Assembly: GCA_937914945.1 (NCBI GenBank) | Contig: CALGJF010000008.1 | Span: forward strand, 1 to 64,000 | Length of the DNA stretch: 64,000 nt | DNA from: an uncultured Bacteroidales bacterium | GTDB lineage: Bacteria > Bacteroidota > Bacteroidia > Bacteroidales > Bacteroidaceae | Reading direction: 5' to 3' | Part shown: positions 41,998-52,430 of the stretch, piece after piece | Layout of the letters: each line of letters opens with the position of its first letter | How positions within the stretch are numbered: position 1 is the first letter of the stretch | The notes under the pieces: model-generated | Seen by the model: the letters and a program-made list of their open reading frames with translations, nothing else | Databases searched by the model: none | Told to the model about the DNA's origin: nothing | Position numbers and translations under genes: made by a program

Positions 41998-44900
41998 TTA
42001 AAATCCGAGAGAAACAGTGACTGTATACGAGCGATATCTCGGAACTTCGTTTCTGTCATATGCTATACCCTTATCGTCCCAGCTAATCTCGGGGTCGAGA
42101 CCGGTATATTTAGACCAGTGAATGAGGTTGTCGGCCGAAGCATATACAGAAAGGCTCTTCATTCCATATTTCTTCAACCAATCGGGCTCGAAACGATATG
42201 AAATCTGCAGATACTGCAAACGGAGGTATGATGCATCCTCAACGTAGCGGTCGCTACCCAAATAGTTGTATGCAGATGTTGTTCCGAATACCGCACGAGG
42301 GATTTCTGTGATATCACCCTCCTTACGCCAACGATAGTTCACAGCAACACTCTGGTTGTTGAAAGTTGCCATGTTCTCAAAGTTCATACGGGCGCTGTTC
42401 ACACAATCAATGCCGTAACGATAAGAGAAGTTGGTTTTCAAAGACCAGTTCTTATAGTTAAACGTGAAACCGAAACCACCCTGTGCCTTGGGGTTTGAGT
42501 TACCAAGGTAAACAATATCGAGCTGGTTGATGGTACCATCATGGTTTACATCTTCGTAGATGGCATCACCGCCCTTGAACTCGTATGTAGATGATTTGTT
42601 CTCACGGTTATAGAATAGTGTCATCCTCTTAGGAGTGCCATCGGCATTGTATACGATGTTTCCATTTGCATCGTAAGCAATGGGACATGTACCATTGCGA
42701 CCGGCCTCTTTCTCGGCGAGAGCCTTCTCCCAGTTCTTGTAGCTGTAACGATAAACGCCTTTGTAACGGAAGCCATAGATGGCACCTTTGGGGTTACCAA
42801 CCTGCACACGACCGAGGTAAACACCATTTGCCGGACGAGGATACTTGTCGTTCTTTGCCTCAATATAAGCAGCCTCCATATCGAGAATCTCGTTGTAGTT
42901 GTTACCGATATTGAAGTACATGCTCACAGAGAAATCTTTGAACAATTTAACCGGTTTTGTGTTAAGGTTAAGCTCCCAACCCGAGCTACGCACTGTACCC
43001 GAGTTCTTTGAAGCGAGACTGTTGTAACCTGTTGTAGAAGGTATTGTATAAGGAGAAATCAACTGGTCATACTCTGTTGTACGATAGTAGTTGAATGAAC
43101 CGGTAACACAACCATCGAAGAAACCAAAGTCTGAACCAAGATTGAACTCGCGACGATCGGAAGCGTGCAAGTCGGTCAAACGGATGTTCTCCATCTGGTA
43201 CGCACCGTAGCCAAGATAGCTCTGACCTTTAATAGCGCTATATCTGTTGAAAGTATTGTTTCCGGAGGGAACACGACCACCCAACGCATAGCTGGGACGA
43301 AGTGACAACATTGAGATAACAGGACGGGCCCACTCCATCCAAGACTCGTCGCTGATGTTCCAACGACCAGAAATGGCGGGGAATATAGTCCACTTTCTGT
43401 CATCACCCAAAGAGGTGTTACCATCGGCACGAACCGATAGACGGAGTGAATATTTCGATTTATATGAATAGTGAGCATCGGCAGTGAATGAGATGCCATG
43501 ACTCTCTGATTTCCATGAATTTACAGAAGCCAACTTTGACGAAATAGTAGAGTTGGTGATGTTACCTGTGGGAAGACCCGACGATGTTGCCGACTGACCG
43601 TTACTTGAACTGTTAGAAAGCTCAAATCGGGCGTTAGATGTAATGTAATGGTCTTTATTGCCTAAATATGGTGTGAACACAAGTTCATGACGGGTTGTAA
43701 ACGAAAGACCTTTATAATCCTCGGCATAAGATTTGTTTATCTCATCATTGTGCCAATCCAGCTTCGGGTTCAATGAACCGGGAGTATAATTGCGTTTTGC
43801 CGAAGTAGATGCGTTAAGGTTCACCATACCGCGATACTTCAAAGCATGCTCATTATCCTCCAAGCCCCACAAATTGTATTCAAGAATAATCTGGGGGTTG
43901 ATGCTATAATTTTCTGTATCGCGAGCATCAAGGTTACCGGCAGCAACAGGGTTCTTAAGAGTCATATTATCTTTCAACGTTTGTGTTGCCGACTCCAACA
44001 GATTGTAATACTCGTTTGTGTTGTTTCCAAGCTCATCCTGCTTGTAAACAGACATATTCGGCATCATCACGTTGGCTGTATACATAAGATTGGAGCCCTT
44101 ATAATGATTCTCTACATAAGAGAAAGAGAAGTCGGCAATTACCTTGATACGCTGTGAAACGAAATAGTCGAGCGCAAGACGAGTAGAAAGCTGGCTTATA
44201 TCCTCACCAATAACCTGACCGTCCTCGCTGGCATATGAACCCGCTACACGGAAGTTTGCCTTCTCACCACCACCCGAAAGGTTAATTGTGTACTCGTTAC
44301 GATAACCATGCTTGTCGATATGATCTACCCAATTGGTGTTATTGTTGTAGTTCTCATACTCGGGGTGGAATTGCTCATAGTTAAGCTCAGGGATTTTAAC
44401 CTCAACCTGATTGCGGTTGAAGAGCGACTGCTTCATAAGCATGGTATAGTCGTCTCCGCTCAATGTGTTGAAGTTCTTCGCAGTCCATTTATCCTTGAAC
44501 TTGTATGTAAAGCTTACACGGGTGGGACCACGTTTACCGCGCTTTGTCTTAATTTTGATAACACCGCTTGCACCGTCAGGACCCCACACTGCACATGATG
44601 CGGCATCCTTCAACACCTCAATTTCTGCAATATCCTCGGTGTTAATCATAAGCAACTCGGCAAACTTATCCTCGTTATATGTTGAGAAATCCTCGCTATC
44701 GGGCACGTCAAATTTAACGTCGTCAACAACAATCAAAGGCTGTTCCGATCCACCTACACTTTCAAGCTGCGATGTACCACGCAGACGCATCTGCGCTCCT
44801 TTACCGACACTACCCGAACCCATAACGACGTCAAGACCGGCAATCTGTCCCTGCAAAGCCTCATCAACCGATGCAAATGACAAACCCTGCATCTCTTCCA

Positions 44901-45315
44901 TACTGATTTTCTGGGTTGCGTGCGTCATTTCTCTTTCAAGAATGTCAAGACCACCAGAGCGGCGCACCTCCTCGGCTTCAATAACGACCTCGTCGATAAT
45001 GTTATCCTCAACCATTTTAACATTGAAGACAGTGCGGGTGCCGATTTTCAGTTTTTGAGTTTTGTAACCGATGTATGAGATTTCAAGCTCGTTGGCAGTA
45101 TTCTTTACCACCATTGAGAAGTTACCCTCAAAGTCGGTTGTGGTAGCCTCAATAATACGATTGTTCTTATCACGCTCGGTAACATTCACCATAATCAGCG
45201 GACCTTCGGCATCGCTGGTGATTGTACCCGAAATTCTCGCGCCTTTCTGTGCAAATGCAGAAATGCCAACTGTGCAAAAGAGCACGAGTAATAATAAATG
45301 TTTTATCTTATTCAT
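41998..45315 (-). CDS. SusC/RagA-family TonB-dependent outer-membrane transporter (first triplet)
   Basis: The 1105-residue protein has a signal peptide ending AFAQ. The carboxypeptidase-D-like domain (ARISGTITSDAEGPLIMVNV...YIGYKTQKLKIG, about 25-95) is followed by the plug with QPLIVVDDVKFD (about 195-206), DIAEIEVLKDAASCAVWGPDGASGVIKIKTKRG, and the barrel. It is the channel partner of SusD-A. It starts 11 nt after the FAS1-A stop. It differs clearly from SusC-B in sequence (for example AVWGPDGASGV versus ALYGSRAANGV), so the two triplets are not a recent copy of each other. Confidence 0.93.
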   Translation of the reverse strand: MNKIKHLLLLVLFCTVGISAFAQKGARISGTITSDAEGPLIMVNVTERDKNNRIIEATTTDFEGNFSMVVKNTANELEISYIGYKTQKLKIGTRTVFNVKMVEDNIIDEVVIEAEEVRRSGGLDILEREMTHATQKISMEEMQGLSFASVDEALQGQIAGLDVVMGSGSVGKGAQMRLRGTSQLESVGGSEQPLIVVDDVKFDVPDSEDFSTYNEDKFAELLMINTEDIAEIEVLKDAASCAVWGPDGASGVIKIKTKRGKRGPTRVSFTYKFKDKWTAKNFNTLSGDDYTMLMKQSLFNRNQVEVKIPELNYEQFHPEYENYNNNTNWVDHIDKHGYRNEYTINLSGGGEKANFRVAGSYASEDGQVIGEDISQLSTRLALDYFVSQRIKVIADFSFSYVENHYKGSNLMYTANVMMPNMSVYKQDELGNNTNEYYNLLESATQTLKDNMTLKNPVAAGNLDARDTENYSINPQIILEYNLWGLEDNEHALKYRGMVNLNASTSAKRNYTPGSLNPKLDWHNDEINKSYAEDYKGLSFTTRHELVFTPYLGNKDHYITSNARFELSNSSSNGQSATSSGLPTGNITNSTISSKLASVNSWKSESHGISFTADAHYSYKSKYSLRLSVRADGNTSLGDDRKWTIFPAISGRWNISDESWMEWARPVISMLSLRPSYALGGRVPSGNNTFNRYSAIKGQSYLGYGAYQMENIRLTDLHASDRREFNLGSDFGFFDGCVTGSFNYYRTTEYDQLISPYTIPSTTGYNSLASKNSGTVRSSGWELNLNTKPVKLFKDFSVSMYFNIGNNYNEILDMEAAYIEAKNDKYPRPANGVYLGRVQVGNPKGAIYGFRYKGVYRYSYKNWEKALAEKEAGRNGTCPIAYDANGNIVYNADGTPKRMTLFYNRENKSSTYEFKGGDAIYEDVNHDGTINQLDIVYLGNSNPKAQGGFGFTFNYKNWSLKTNFSYRYGIDCVNSARMNFENMATFNNQSVAVNYRWRKEGDITEIPRAVFGTTSAYNYLGSDRYVEDASYLRLQYLQISYRFEPDWLKKYGMKSLSVYASADNLIHWSKYTGLDPEISWDDKGIAYDRNEVPRYRSYTVTVSLGF

Positions 45316-45326
45316 GGCTGATATGT

Positions 45327-48300
45327 TTATTCTACAACGTCAGTGTTATTATCTTCTTCAGGTGTGGTGGCAACAGGAGTTCTCTCTATCACATCACCAT
45401 TGTTGGCATATTTCAACATGTTGCCATCGGCATCCACATAGTAGCTATAAGCGTATCTCTTCGCCTTAGAGTCGTATTCACCGCGCACTACACGATAACC
45501 GTCGTTGGCAATAAGAACCTTTGCTGCATCAACAAGAACGTGAGACTCACGAGACAATTTGGTAAAGCCACCAGCCTTGGGAGCCATCAGATAACCAATC
45601 TCGCGCGATATGGTCATACCGGTTTCAGCATCGGTAAACATTCCTGTTCCCTGCTCTGCAACAAGGTAGAGGTTGTTGCCCTCATCGTCGGTGATATAAC
45701 CATCAGATACATTTCCTTCAACCTTCATGGTGCCAACGCGCTCACCGTCAACAGAGAAACGTTGAATGAGACCGTCGTAACCATACATTGACTTGAATCT
45801 CAATGTATTATCTACAAGGTGTGCAACTGAGAATGAAGATCTCACAATTGATGTGGGCACAGAACCTGTAGCCTTGAATTCAAAGTCGCGACAAAGGAGA
45901 TTCCATGTTTTGTTCTCCATACCATTCTCGGTAATAACATTAGCTTCATTACCGCACTCATCGGTTACAGTAAGAGTGTTATTCCCTGCATTGACACCTA
46001 ATCTTAAATAGGTACCTGCACTACCGATGGTCTGTGTCTCATACTCTGCGTTAATAGAGTTGTTGTCGATGAAGATTGAGTTATCCTGGAAATGGTAACG
46101 TATGTAATCTCTCAACATGCGCATAACAGCAGCAGCCTGCAAGGGAGCGGGGCCTTGTGAAGAGTATGCACCGGTACCGGCGTTGCAAGCAACGATGTCT
46201 TCCCAAGTGGGCATACCAGAATTGACAAACTCCTTAACAGCCTCGTTTGTGGGGATATATACGGTATAGTTGTATCCACTGAAAATGGGTACACCATTAA
46301 TCATTGTTCCGTTAGTTACATTGTTGGTTTTAGCAGTGTAGAACACTGAATAGTTCTTCATAGAATCGCTGCGAACCTTGTTGGGGCTTGCATCGGGGAA
46401 CATTGAAATCAACAAATCCTCGAGGTTGATATCATCTACAATAGGATCCATCAGCTTGTAGAACTCATAGAACGGAGCATTCTCATTAAGCTCAAATGTT
46501 TTATCAGAATTAACACTACCCGAAGACGCTCTCACTTGTTTGTAGAACGATTTTGTAGAAGGCGTGGGAAGGCCCGAGTAAAGGTTGGTTGCTGTAGGCT
46601 CTTCCTGCGGCACTGTGGTGTACGATGCACCATTGAGCTGGTCGGCAAAAATAGTTTTCACTGTTACATGGTGGCCGTTCTCAACCTGCTCACCACCCTG
46701 GAATACTGGTTTCTCGGGGTTGGTCATATCAACAAGCACTGCACCACCGTTCTTTGCTTTATAGTATTTTTTGCCTGTGGTTATGTCATCTACAACAATG
46801 AGGTAGTCGATGAGGTCGCTCATACGGTTGTAAAGAATACCGGGAAGCTTACTTACGCTATTTGCACCTGTTCCATTAAAGAACTTCATACCGTCTGTAC
46901 CAAGGTCAACCACTTCACCTTTGGGAGTATAGGTCATAGACTCGGGATCGATTTCGTATGTTTCGGGGTTGAATTCATACATCTTGGCATAGAGATATGC
47001 CCTATCGTTCTTATCGGGGTGGTTCTTGTCATAGAACAGTTGATATACGATAGGTTTCTTTGTGGGGTTAACCTCGTTTGCATAAATTGAAACAGGGTCG
47101 TAATAAATGAAATTAGCATCGTCCGGCATAAAGAGGCTATACACAGCCTGTTTTGCCAACAAGAATGAGTTATATCCGAGCTGCTGAATAACGTAACGCA
47201 TGATATACATGTTGTCAAGAATTTGAGCAGGAGCAGAAACTGCGCTATACGCGGTGGGACCGAATACCTCATTTAATATATATACAACACCGTTATTAGC
47301 AATAACGCACTCGGTAACAGCCTCTCTTACTCCCGGGATTTCATCGTTACCATCATCAGTAATCTTGTCGAAACGGCTGGGAACGGTTCCTGTAAACGAC
47401 TTTTGCATAAGGTTATTGATAAGATATGCAATAAGGTTATCGGGAACTTTATTCAAAGCAAGTTTCAAACTTTCGAAATCAACAATATTTACATATGTTT
47501 CAGGGTCATCTATTCTATTGTGCTCCTGAAGAATCAAAGCACCGGGGCCCTCTGTAAAGTACTTATACATAGCCTCGTCGCAGGGAACAAGCATTGCAGC
47601 CATCTCTGTGGGAGCAGTAATAGCACCATTAGAATATGTATTCCATCCCGGATCGAAGAGAAGAACATCATCCTCACTCGCGGGGCGGTCTTTTTCTTTA
47701 AGAACAGAACTGTTTATGGGAAGGCCACCACCACCATTTTTTGTATAATAACGCAAGCGGAAGATACTATCGTTCTTACCTGTTGCAGAGAGATATTCAT
47801 CGGACAAATCGGCATCGTAAACAGGCAAGCAGAAACGATCGAGAATGTGGCTGAATACAGTAGTCTTGGCATGACGACGAATCTCCTCGGCCATATTCGA
47901 AGGAGGAATAAGCACATCGTCAAGACGATAGAGATAACCATTCTTACATGTAATAGTCATTTCATCACCCGAGAAACCATCGGAAGGAACATCGCTCTTC
48001 ACAACCTTCTTGTCATAAATGTAAACATCACCCTTCTGATAGGTTTTTTCTTGCACACCGTTTTTGCGCAACAAGAAAGAGATATCATCCTCTGTAATAC
48101 CCTTGTTTTTCAAATAATCGGGGAGGAAGTGAACCATCATGGGGCTGGTTCCATCCATGGCTATGCGCAAATCCTTGCCACGATCCTTGCCACGCAATGC
48201 ATCCCAATATTTGTTATACTTAGGAGTCTGCGCAGCTGTAACGATGGGCACAGAGTCAACTGCTGTCAATGCTGTTATACGACGCAAGCAGGTACCCTGG

Positions 48301-48734
48301 TCGGCCTCGTTTGCCGATGTTGCAGATAACATATCGAGCAACATGGCGTCGTTAAGCATAGACGCTTTAAGAATCACTCTCTTTTGTGTTTCTGTAAGTT
48401 CCTCATAAGAGCTAACGCCCCAACTGTTGTTCTCAAAGAAACGCTCAAAAGCAGCATCGTCGGCCACAAATATTGTTTTGCTACCGGTTTTGCTGAATTG
48501 CTCTGTTTCACCCAGGTCGTCAACTAAGTCTGCATAGTAGTTGTATGTATGCCCCGAGGTGTTGTTTCTCAAGAAACTATAAACACTGGCACCAAGCCAT
48601 ACAGGCTCATCGCCATCATCGTATGAATACTCATCAAAAGCATCCTGACACGACTGGAACATACCGCCCACGAACAATGCACACAACGCAAAGAGCGTTG
48701 CCTTGCCAATTTTACTTAAACGGTGTTTTAACAT
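45327..48734 (-). CDS. Large multi-FAS1 (fasciclin) domain lipoprotein, first gene of the operon
   Basis: The 1135-residue lipoprotein has its signal ending MFQSC (Cys 29). At least three FAS1-like units are visible through their hallmark strands: KTIFVADDAAFERFF (about 85-99), AAMLVPCDEAMYKYFTEG (about 383-400), YSLFMPDDANFIYYD (about 540-554) and YTVYIPTNEAVKEFV (about 830-844), each followed by a helix and a later ANNGVVYILNEVF- or NGYLYRLDDVL-type strand. It ends in an acidic Thr/Glu/Asn tail. FAS1 proteins bind other surface molecules; their link to a SusC/D pair suggests a surface-exposed accessory binding protein. It lies 11 nt before SusC-A and behind a candidate promoter. Confidence 0.85.
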   Translation of the reverse strand: MLKHRLSKIGKATLFALCALFVGGMFQSCQDAFDEYSYDDGDEPVWLGASVYSFLRNNTSGHTYNYYADLVDDLGETEQFSKTGSKTIFVADDAAFERFFENNSWGVSSYEELTETQKRVILKASMLNDAMLLDMLSATSANEADQGTCLRRITALTAVDSVPIVTAAQTPKYNKYWDALRGKDRGKDLRIAMDGTSPMMVHFLPDYLKNKGITEDDISFLLRKNGVQEKTYQKGDVYIYDKKVVKSDVPSDGFSGDEMTITCKNGYLYRLDDVLIPPSNMAEEIRRHAKTTVFSHILDRFCLPVYDADLSDEYLSATGKNDSIFRLRYYTKNGGGGLPINSSVLKEKDRPASEDDVLLFDPGWNTYSNGAITAPTEMAAMLVPCDEAMYKYFTEGPGALILQEHNRIDDPETYVNIVDFESLKLALNKVPDNLIAYLINNLMQKSFTGTVPSRFDKITDDGNDEIPGVREAVTECVIANNGVVYILNEVFGPTAYSAVSAPAQILDNMYIMRYVIQQLGYNSFLLAKQAVYSLFMPDDANFIYYDPVSIYANEVNPTKKPIVYQLFYDKNHPDKNDRAYLYAKMYEFNPETYEIDPESMTYTPKGEVVDLGTDGMKFFNGTGANSVSKLPGILYNRMSDLIDYLIVVDDITTGKKYYKAKNGGAVLVDMTNPEKPVFQGGEQVENGHHVTVKTIFADQLNGASYTTVPQEEPTATNLYSGLPTPSTKSFYKQVRASSGSVNSDKTFELNENAPFYEFYKLMDPIVDDINLEDLLISMFPDASPNKVRSDSMKNYSVFYTAKTNNVTNGTMINGVPIFSGYNYTVYIPTNEAVKEFVNSGMPTWEDIVACNAGTGAYSSQGPAPLQAAAVMRMLRDYIRYHFQDNSIFIDNNSINAEYETQTIGSAGTYLRLGVNAGNNTLTVTDECGNEANVITENGMENKTWNLLCRDFEFKATGSVPTSIVRSSFSVAHLVDNTLRFKSMYGYDGLIQRFSVDGERVGTMKVEGNVSDGYITDDEGNNLYLVAEQGTGMFTDAETGMTISREIGYLMAPKAGGFTKLSRESHVLVDAAKVLIANDGYRVVRGEYDSKAKRYAYSYYVDADGNMLKYANNGDVIERTPVATTPEEDNNTDVVE

Positions 48735-48815
48735 AAGTACGAATTTTATTAATTATATTTTTTTTGTTTTTTTTATCACAAACCACAATGGCACAATCAG
48801 CCACTATGTAACGTG

Positions 48816-48823
48816 CAAAAATA
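48816..48823 (-). promoter_or_regulatory. Candidate -7 element of the double FAS1-SusC-SusD operon
   Basis: Minus strand TATTTTTG fits TAnnTTTG, about 80 nt before the ATG at 48734. No TTTG is present 19-21 nt upstream, which could mean that an activator or alternative sigma factor is needed. Confidence 0.4.
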
Positions 48824-48899
48824 AGACTTTTCAATAAATATTCGCATAAATCTCATTAAATTTTGCTATTTATCACAAAAAAAGTGCAACAAAAACAAA

Positions 48900-48943
48900 A
48901 TCTCCGCAATTTTTTGGGAAAACAAGCCAAAAATTGCGGAGAT
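48900..48943 (-). terminator. Terminator of the etfB-to-TolB-like operon
   Basis: ATCTCCGCAATTTTT (48900-48914) pairs with AAAAATTGCGGAGAT (48929-48943), a perfect 15-bp stem. On the minus strand a T-rich run follows. It lies 37 nt after the TolB-like stop. Confidence 0.85.
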
Positions 48944-48980
48944 AAACTTTTTTATTTAATTAACAATCAGATGTTAATTT

Positions 48981-50486
48981 TTACTTTTCAGGAGCAACAT
49001 ATTTAACATTTACAGCATCCTCTTTTATCACTTCGGCAAACTCGTTGGGAGCTATTTGCACCGGCTCCACCATAAATTCCGGTACATTGTATGAGCGGTC
49101 GAAGAAGTCATAAAAATCAGCCTCTTGCTGTGGGAGCAGGAACGCCTTTTCGGCCCTGCCGTCATCGCCCACACGAGCTATATAAAGGCGGCTGTAATTG
49201 GTATCATCTCGACGACTTGCAAAGAGAATCCATCGGCCGGTGCTGCTCCACGAGTGGTAACTCTCGGCATATTGCGAGTTGGCTGCATCAAGCGGCCAAT
49301 ATTCGCCCGTTTCAAGATTCATCATATACAAATCGGCATCGTTATGCCATATATGGAAACAGCCATACTCTGCCATTGCAAAAAGCAGGAACTTTCCGTT
49401 GGGTGATATACGCGGGAAAGTGGCACTCTTGCCCATTTTTGCGGCATTGAACACTGTATCAACAGCACCAAACGCACCTGTTTCGGGGTCATAAGAGCGA
49501 CGCAGAACACTGTATTTTATCTTTTTATACTGCCTTACCTCGGCATCAACAGCCGACTGCCCCGGAGCACGTGGCGGGAAATCGGAAGAGCAGTAATAGA
49601 GCGTGCGACCATCGGGAGACCACCATGGGAATACCTCCAACTTTGTCGTATCGTTAGCCACATTGGTAACGGTCAGATTATCGACGTCAAAAAGTATTAT
49701 ATCACTCTTTTCGTCTTGCACCTCCACCTTATTGGGGTGTTTTGTATGGAATATCTGCCCCGTCTTGTTCACCGAATAAGCTATTACATTGTAGCGCGGA
49801 TTAAAGGCCGGATATACACCTGCCGACAGAGTGGAATCGGTTGCAAGGTTCAGTTTCACAGCCTTCCCATCCTTCACAAGCACCGTGCCGCCCTTGTACT
49901 GGCGCACATGGAACTGCATGTTATCGGTCTTGTGGTTTTTGTATGCATGGCAATTTATACACTGCCCCAATGGCTCGTTTGTTACCAGCATATTATTGTA
50001 GACATCACTCTCCTCGTATGTAGAAAGTTTTCGTTGGCTTATGCTCAAACGCTCATAGGCCACATACGAAGGCGGTATCAGACGATACGATATATATGCA
50101 TCTATGGTATCGGGCGACACTTTTATGGCAAACGGATCAAAGGCACGCCATTTGTCGTTGATTGCAATAAAAATCTCGGCCTTTATCTCGCCACCCACAG
50201 CCCCGGCAACAAGCTCAGCCCACTCATCCATAGAGGGAGCGACCTCCTTGCCTGCATATAACAACACCTTATCGCCTGCCGACAAACGCGTTATATAATC
50301 CTCGCCATTTTCCGATATATTGAACACCAAAGGAGCGATATTCTTCGGCACCGTAACATCGGTGTAGTCGGGATATATTTTCGGTGCCACCCCCACACTT
50401 ATATATTTACTTGGCACAGATGGCGTGCACGCCAGCACGGCAACAGCCGCCAGCACCAATATTGCAATATTTTTCATAGTATTCAT
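48981..50486 (-). CDS. TolB-like beta-propeller lipoprotein with a CxxCH motif
   Basis: The 501-residue lipoprotein has its signal ending VLAC (Cys 20); an alternative ATG lies three codons downstream. The first 150 residues are of unknown type. A single CINCHAYKNH motif (Cys 176-His 180) has the CxxCH pattern of covalent c-type haem sites. The rest shows propeller strands of the PD40/TolB type (FPWWSPDGRTLYYCS, FPRISPNGKFLLFAM, YHSWSSTGRWILFAS). It starts 1 nt after the DUF6057 gene. A periplasmic redox or sensing role is possible; haem attachment would need cytochrome maturation genes that are not in this window. Confidence 0.8.
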   Translation of the reverse strand: MNTMKNIAILVLAAVAVLACTPSVPSKYISVGVAPKIYPDYTDVTVPKNIAPLVFNISENGEDYITRLSAGDKVLLYAGKEVAPSMDEWAELVAGAVGGEIKAEIFIAINDKWRAFDPFAIKVSPDTIDAYISYRLIPPSYVAYERLSISQRKLSTYEESDVYNNMLVTNEPLGQCINCHAYKNHKTDNMQFHVRQYKGGTVLVKDGKAVKLNLATDSTLSAGVYPAFNPRYNVIAYSVNKTGQIFHTKHPNKVEVQDEKSDIILFDVDNLTVTNVANDTTKLEVFPWWSPDGRTLYYCSSDFPPRAPGQSAVDAEVRQYKKIKYSVLRRSYDPETGAFGAVDTVFNAAKMGKSATFPRISPNGKFLLFAMAEYGCFHIWHNDADLYMMNLETGEYWPLDAANSQYAESYHSWSSTGRWILFASRRDDTNYSRLYIARVGDDGRAEKAFLLPQQEADFYDFFDRSYNVPEFMVEPVQIAPNEFAEVIKEDAVNVKYVAPEK

Positions 50487-50487
50487 A

Positions 50488-52410
50488 TCAATTGGTTTTT
50501 ATGTTACGAACAAAGAAATAGAAATACCAATATGTATCGCCATATTCTTCTACAAAATAAGGTGCCATCTCCTCCTCCTTCATACCCTTATGGTCCTGCA
50601 CCTTTTTTATAAAGGACTCGAAACGGCTTTTCACAGCAAAATCGATAGGGATATTTGTTGTAACACTCTTATTCAAATTAGTGAACAAAATTATCGCCTC
50701 CTGGAAATGGTTGGGAACGCGAGTCATCTTACCCTTGCTTATGTATCGCGACATTGTATCCCAGAAGAGGTTGGCATCCTTTCGTATAAGAGCAAAAGTA
50801 ACGGCAGCCTCGTTATAGATATGCGCATCGTTCTTTGTAAAATTAGTTGACAAACTCTTTGACAGATATACCTCCACATAAGAGTCGTCAAGATCCAAGG
50901 CATCGGCATAGCTATACATGAGCAACGGCATTTTGAACTCCTGTTGCTTGGAAATCAACTGCGGATTCTCAACATATTTCTCCATCTCCTCGGCCCACGA
51001 GCGATAGAACAGAGTATGTTTAAGAATATTTATATATCGCATAGCCAGCTTGTGCTGCCCCGATAGGAGCATACACCTTACGGCATGTTTCAAATAATCG
51101 GTACGCCAACCATACTCCACCGAATTTTCTATACACCAACGGTAGCAGAAATTAAACTTACCGTATTGGAAATAGTTCATCATGCCACCTGTTTGTGTCA
51201 AGTGCACAGCAGCGGGGTGTGCAATATCGGCACTGCCATCGGGATATTTGAAAGCATCCTCGCCCAAGCGACCAAGCCTCAAAAGCGCTATATTCTTGTT
51301 CAGTATCACCTGACGGGTAGGATTTTTTGCATCCATGGCATACTCTGCAACTGCATCCCAATCCTCTTCCCACACCGCTTTGTTCTGTTTGTTTTCTATA
51401 CGGAAATTCATATCGCCAAACCAATAGAGCCAAGTAAATACGATAACAGAAACAAGCATCGCAACCTGTGAAACAGCATAAACAGCCCTGTTACCACTAC
51501 CCTTTTCGGGCGACAGCGAGCCGCGCAGAAGAGCAAGGAACAGATATACAACAGGCAATAATATAATAGGTATCCAATATTCAAAAATACCATTGGGGTA
51601 CACCTCGGCATTACCAAGAGCCCACTGATGCACAGGCAGAGGCAACTGATGCATGTGCTCAAGCATGGTATTGGTATAAACGCCATACTTATACATTCCC
51701 AGCGGCACGGCATACACCATGACAAGCACCGCCACAAGCATCATCGCCGCCGATACCTTGTAAACAGAGCCATACTGCCCTTTTATGCGGTCCACAAGGC
51801 TTGCCACCGCTATAACAACGGCACTGCCAAGCGCATAGGCACCAAAGAGCATATAACCGCCCACTACCCACAAAAGCATAACGGGCGCATATAACCCCTT
51901 ATATTTAAGGCACACCCATGCCACCAACAACGACACAATGGTCCCAAGCAAAGCCAGATAATAAAAGCCCTGTATCTTAATGTAGAATATCCAATAACCC
52001 ATCTGTGTGCTGTATGCAAGCACCACTGCCACAGGCAACAGAGCCAGCAACGACCAGCGCGCCGGTATAGAGAACACCCTCTTGGTGAGCCAATAAAGGG
52101 CATATAGCAGCAACATATATACGGTTGCACCCAGCACCGGATAATGGAAGAACTGTATAAAGAAGGCACCGAGCCACGAAAGAAAACCGGCAGGCAACGC
52201 CATAGACTCCCTCAAGAAGTGGCCGGTGTAGAGGAACAACGACTGCTCGCTCACGCTGAACAGCGTGGCACTCTCCCAAAAGGCAAGCAACGCCCACACT
52301 GCAACAAAGAACACGCCCACCGCAATGCGGGGCAGGCCTACTGCACTCAGCATCGCAGAAAAACTCTTCTTGGGAGCCGCAGCAACATCTTTTTTATCGG
52401 TTTTATTCAT
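50488..52410 (-). CDS. Polytopic membrane protein of the DUF6057 type
   Basis: The 640-residue protein has about ten hydrophobic helices in its N-terminal 360 residues (for example VFFVAVWALLAFW, TVYMLLLYALYWL, LLALLPVAVVLAYS) and a soluble helical C-terminal part (about 360-640) with repeats reminiscent of TPR helices. The overall layout matches what I recall as DUF6057, an uncharacterised Bacteroidetes family; I am not certain of the number. It lies between aroC (20 nt) and the TolB-like lipoprotein (1 nt). Its constant pairing with a lipoprotein suggests a joint envelope role, which is inference. Confidence 0.7.
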   Translation of the reverse strand: MNKTDKKDVAAAPKKSFSAMLSAVGLPRIAVGVFFVAVWALLAFWESATLFSVSEQSLFLYTGHFLRESMALPAGFLSWLGAFFIQFFHYPVLGATVYMLLLYALYWLTKRVFSIPARWSLLALLPVAVVLAYSTQMGYWIFYIKIQGFYYLALLGTIVSLLVAWVCLKYKGLYAPVMLLWVVGGYMLFGAYALGSAVVIAVASLVDRIKGQYGSVYKVSAAMMLVAVLVMVYAVPLGMYKYGVYTNTMLEHMHQLPLPVHQWALGNAEVYPNGIFEYWIPIILLPVVYLFLALLRGSLSPEKGSGNRAVYAVSQVAMLVSVIVFTWLYWFGDMNFRIENKQNKAVWEEDWDAVAEYAMDAKNPTRQVILNKNIALLRLGRLGEDAFKYPDGSADIAHPAAVHLTQTGGMMNYFQYGKFNFCYRWCIENSVEYGWRTDYLKHAVRCMLLSGQHKLAMRYINILKHTLFYRSWAEEMEKYVENPQLISKQQEFKMPLLMYSYADALDLDDSYVEVYLSKSLSTNFTKNDAHIYNEAAVTFALIRKDANLFWDTMSRYISKGKMTRVPNHFQEAIILFTNLNKSVTTNIPIDFAVKSRFESFIKKVQDHKGMKEEEMAPYFVEEYGDTYWYFYFFVRNIKTN

Positions 52411-52430
52411 CGTATTTTATTTTGTGTTAA

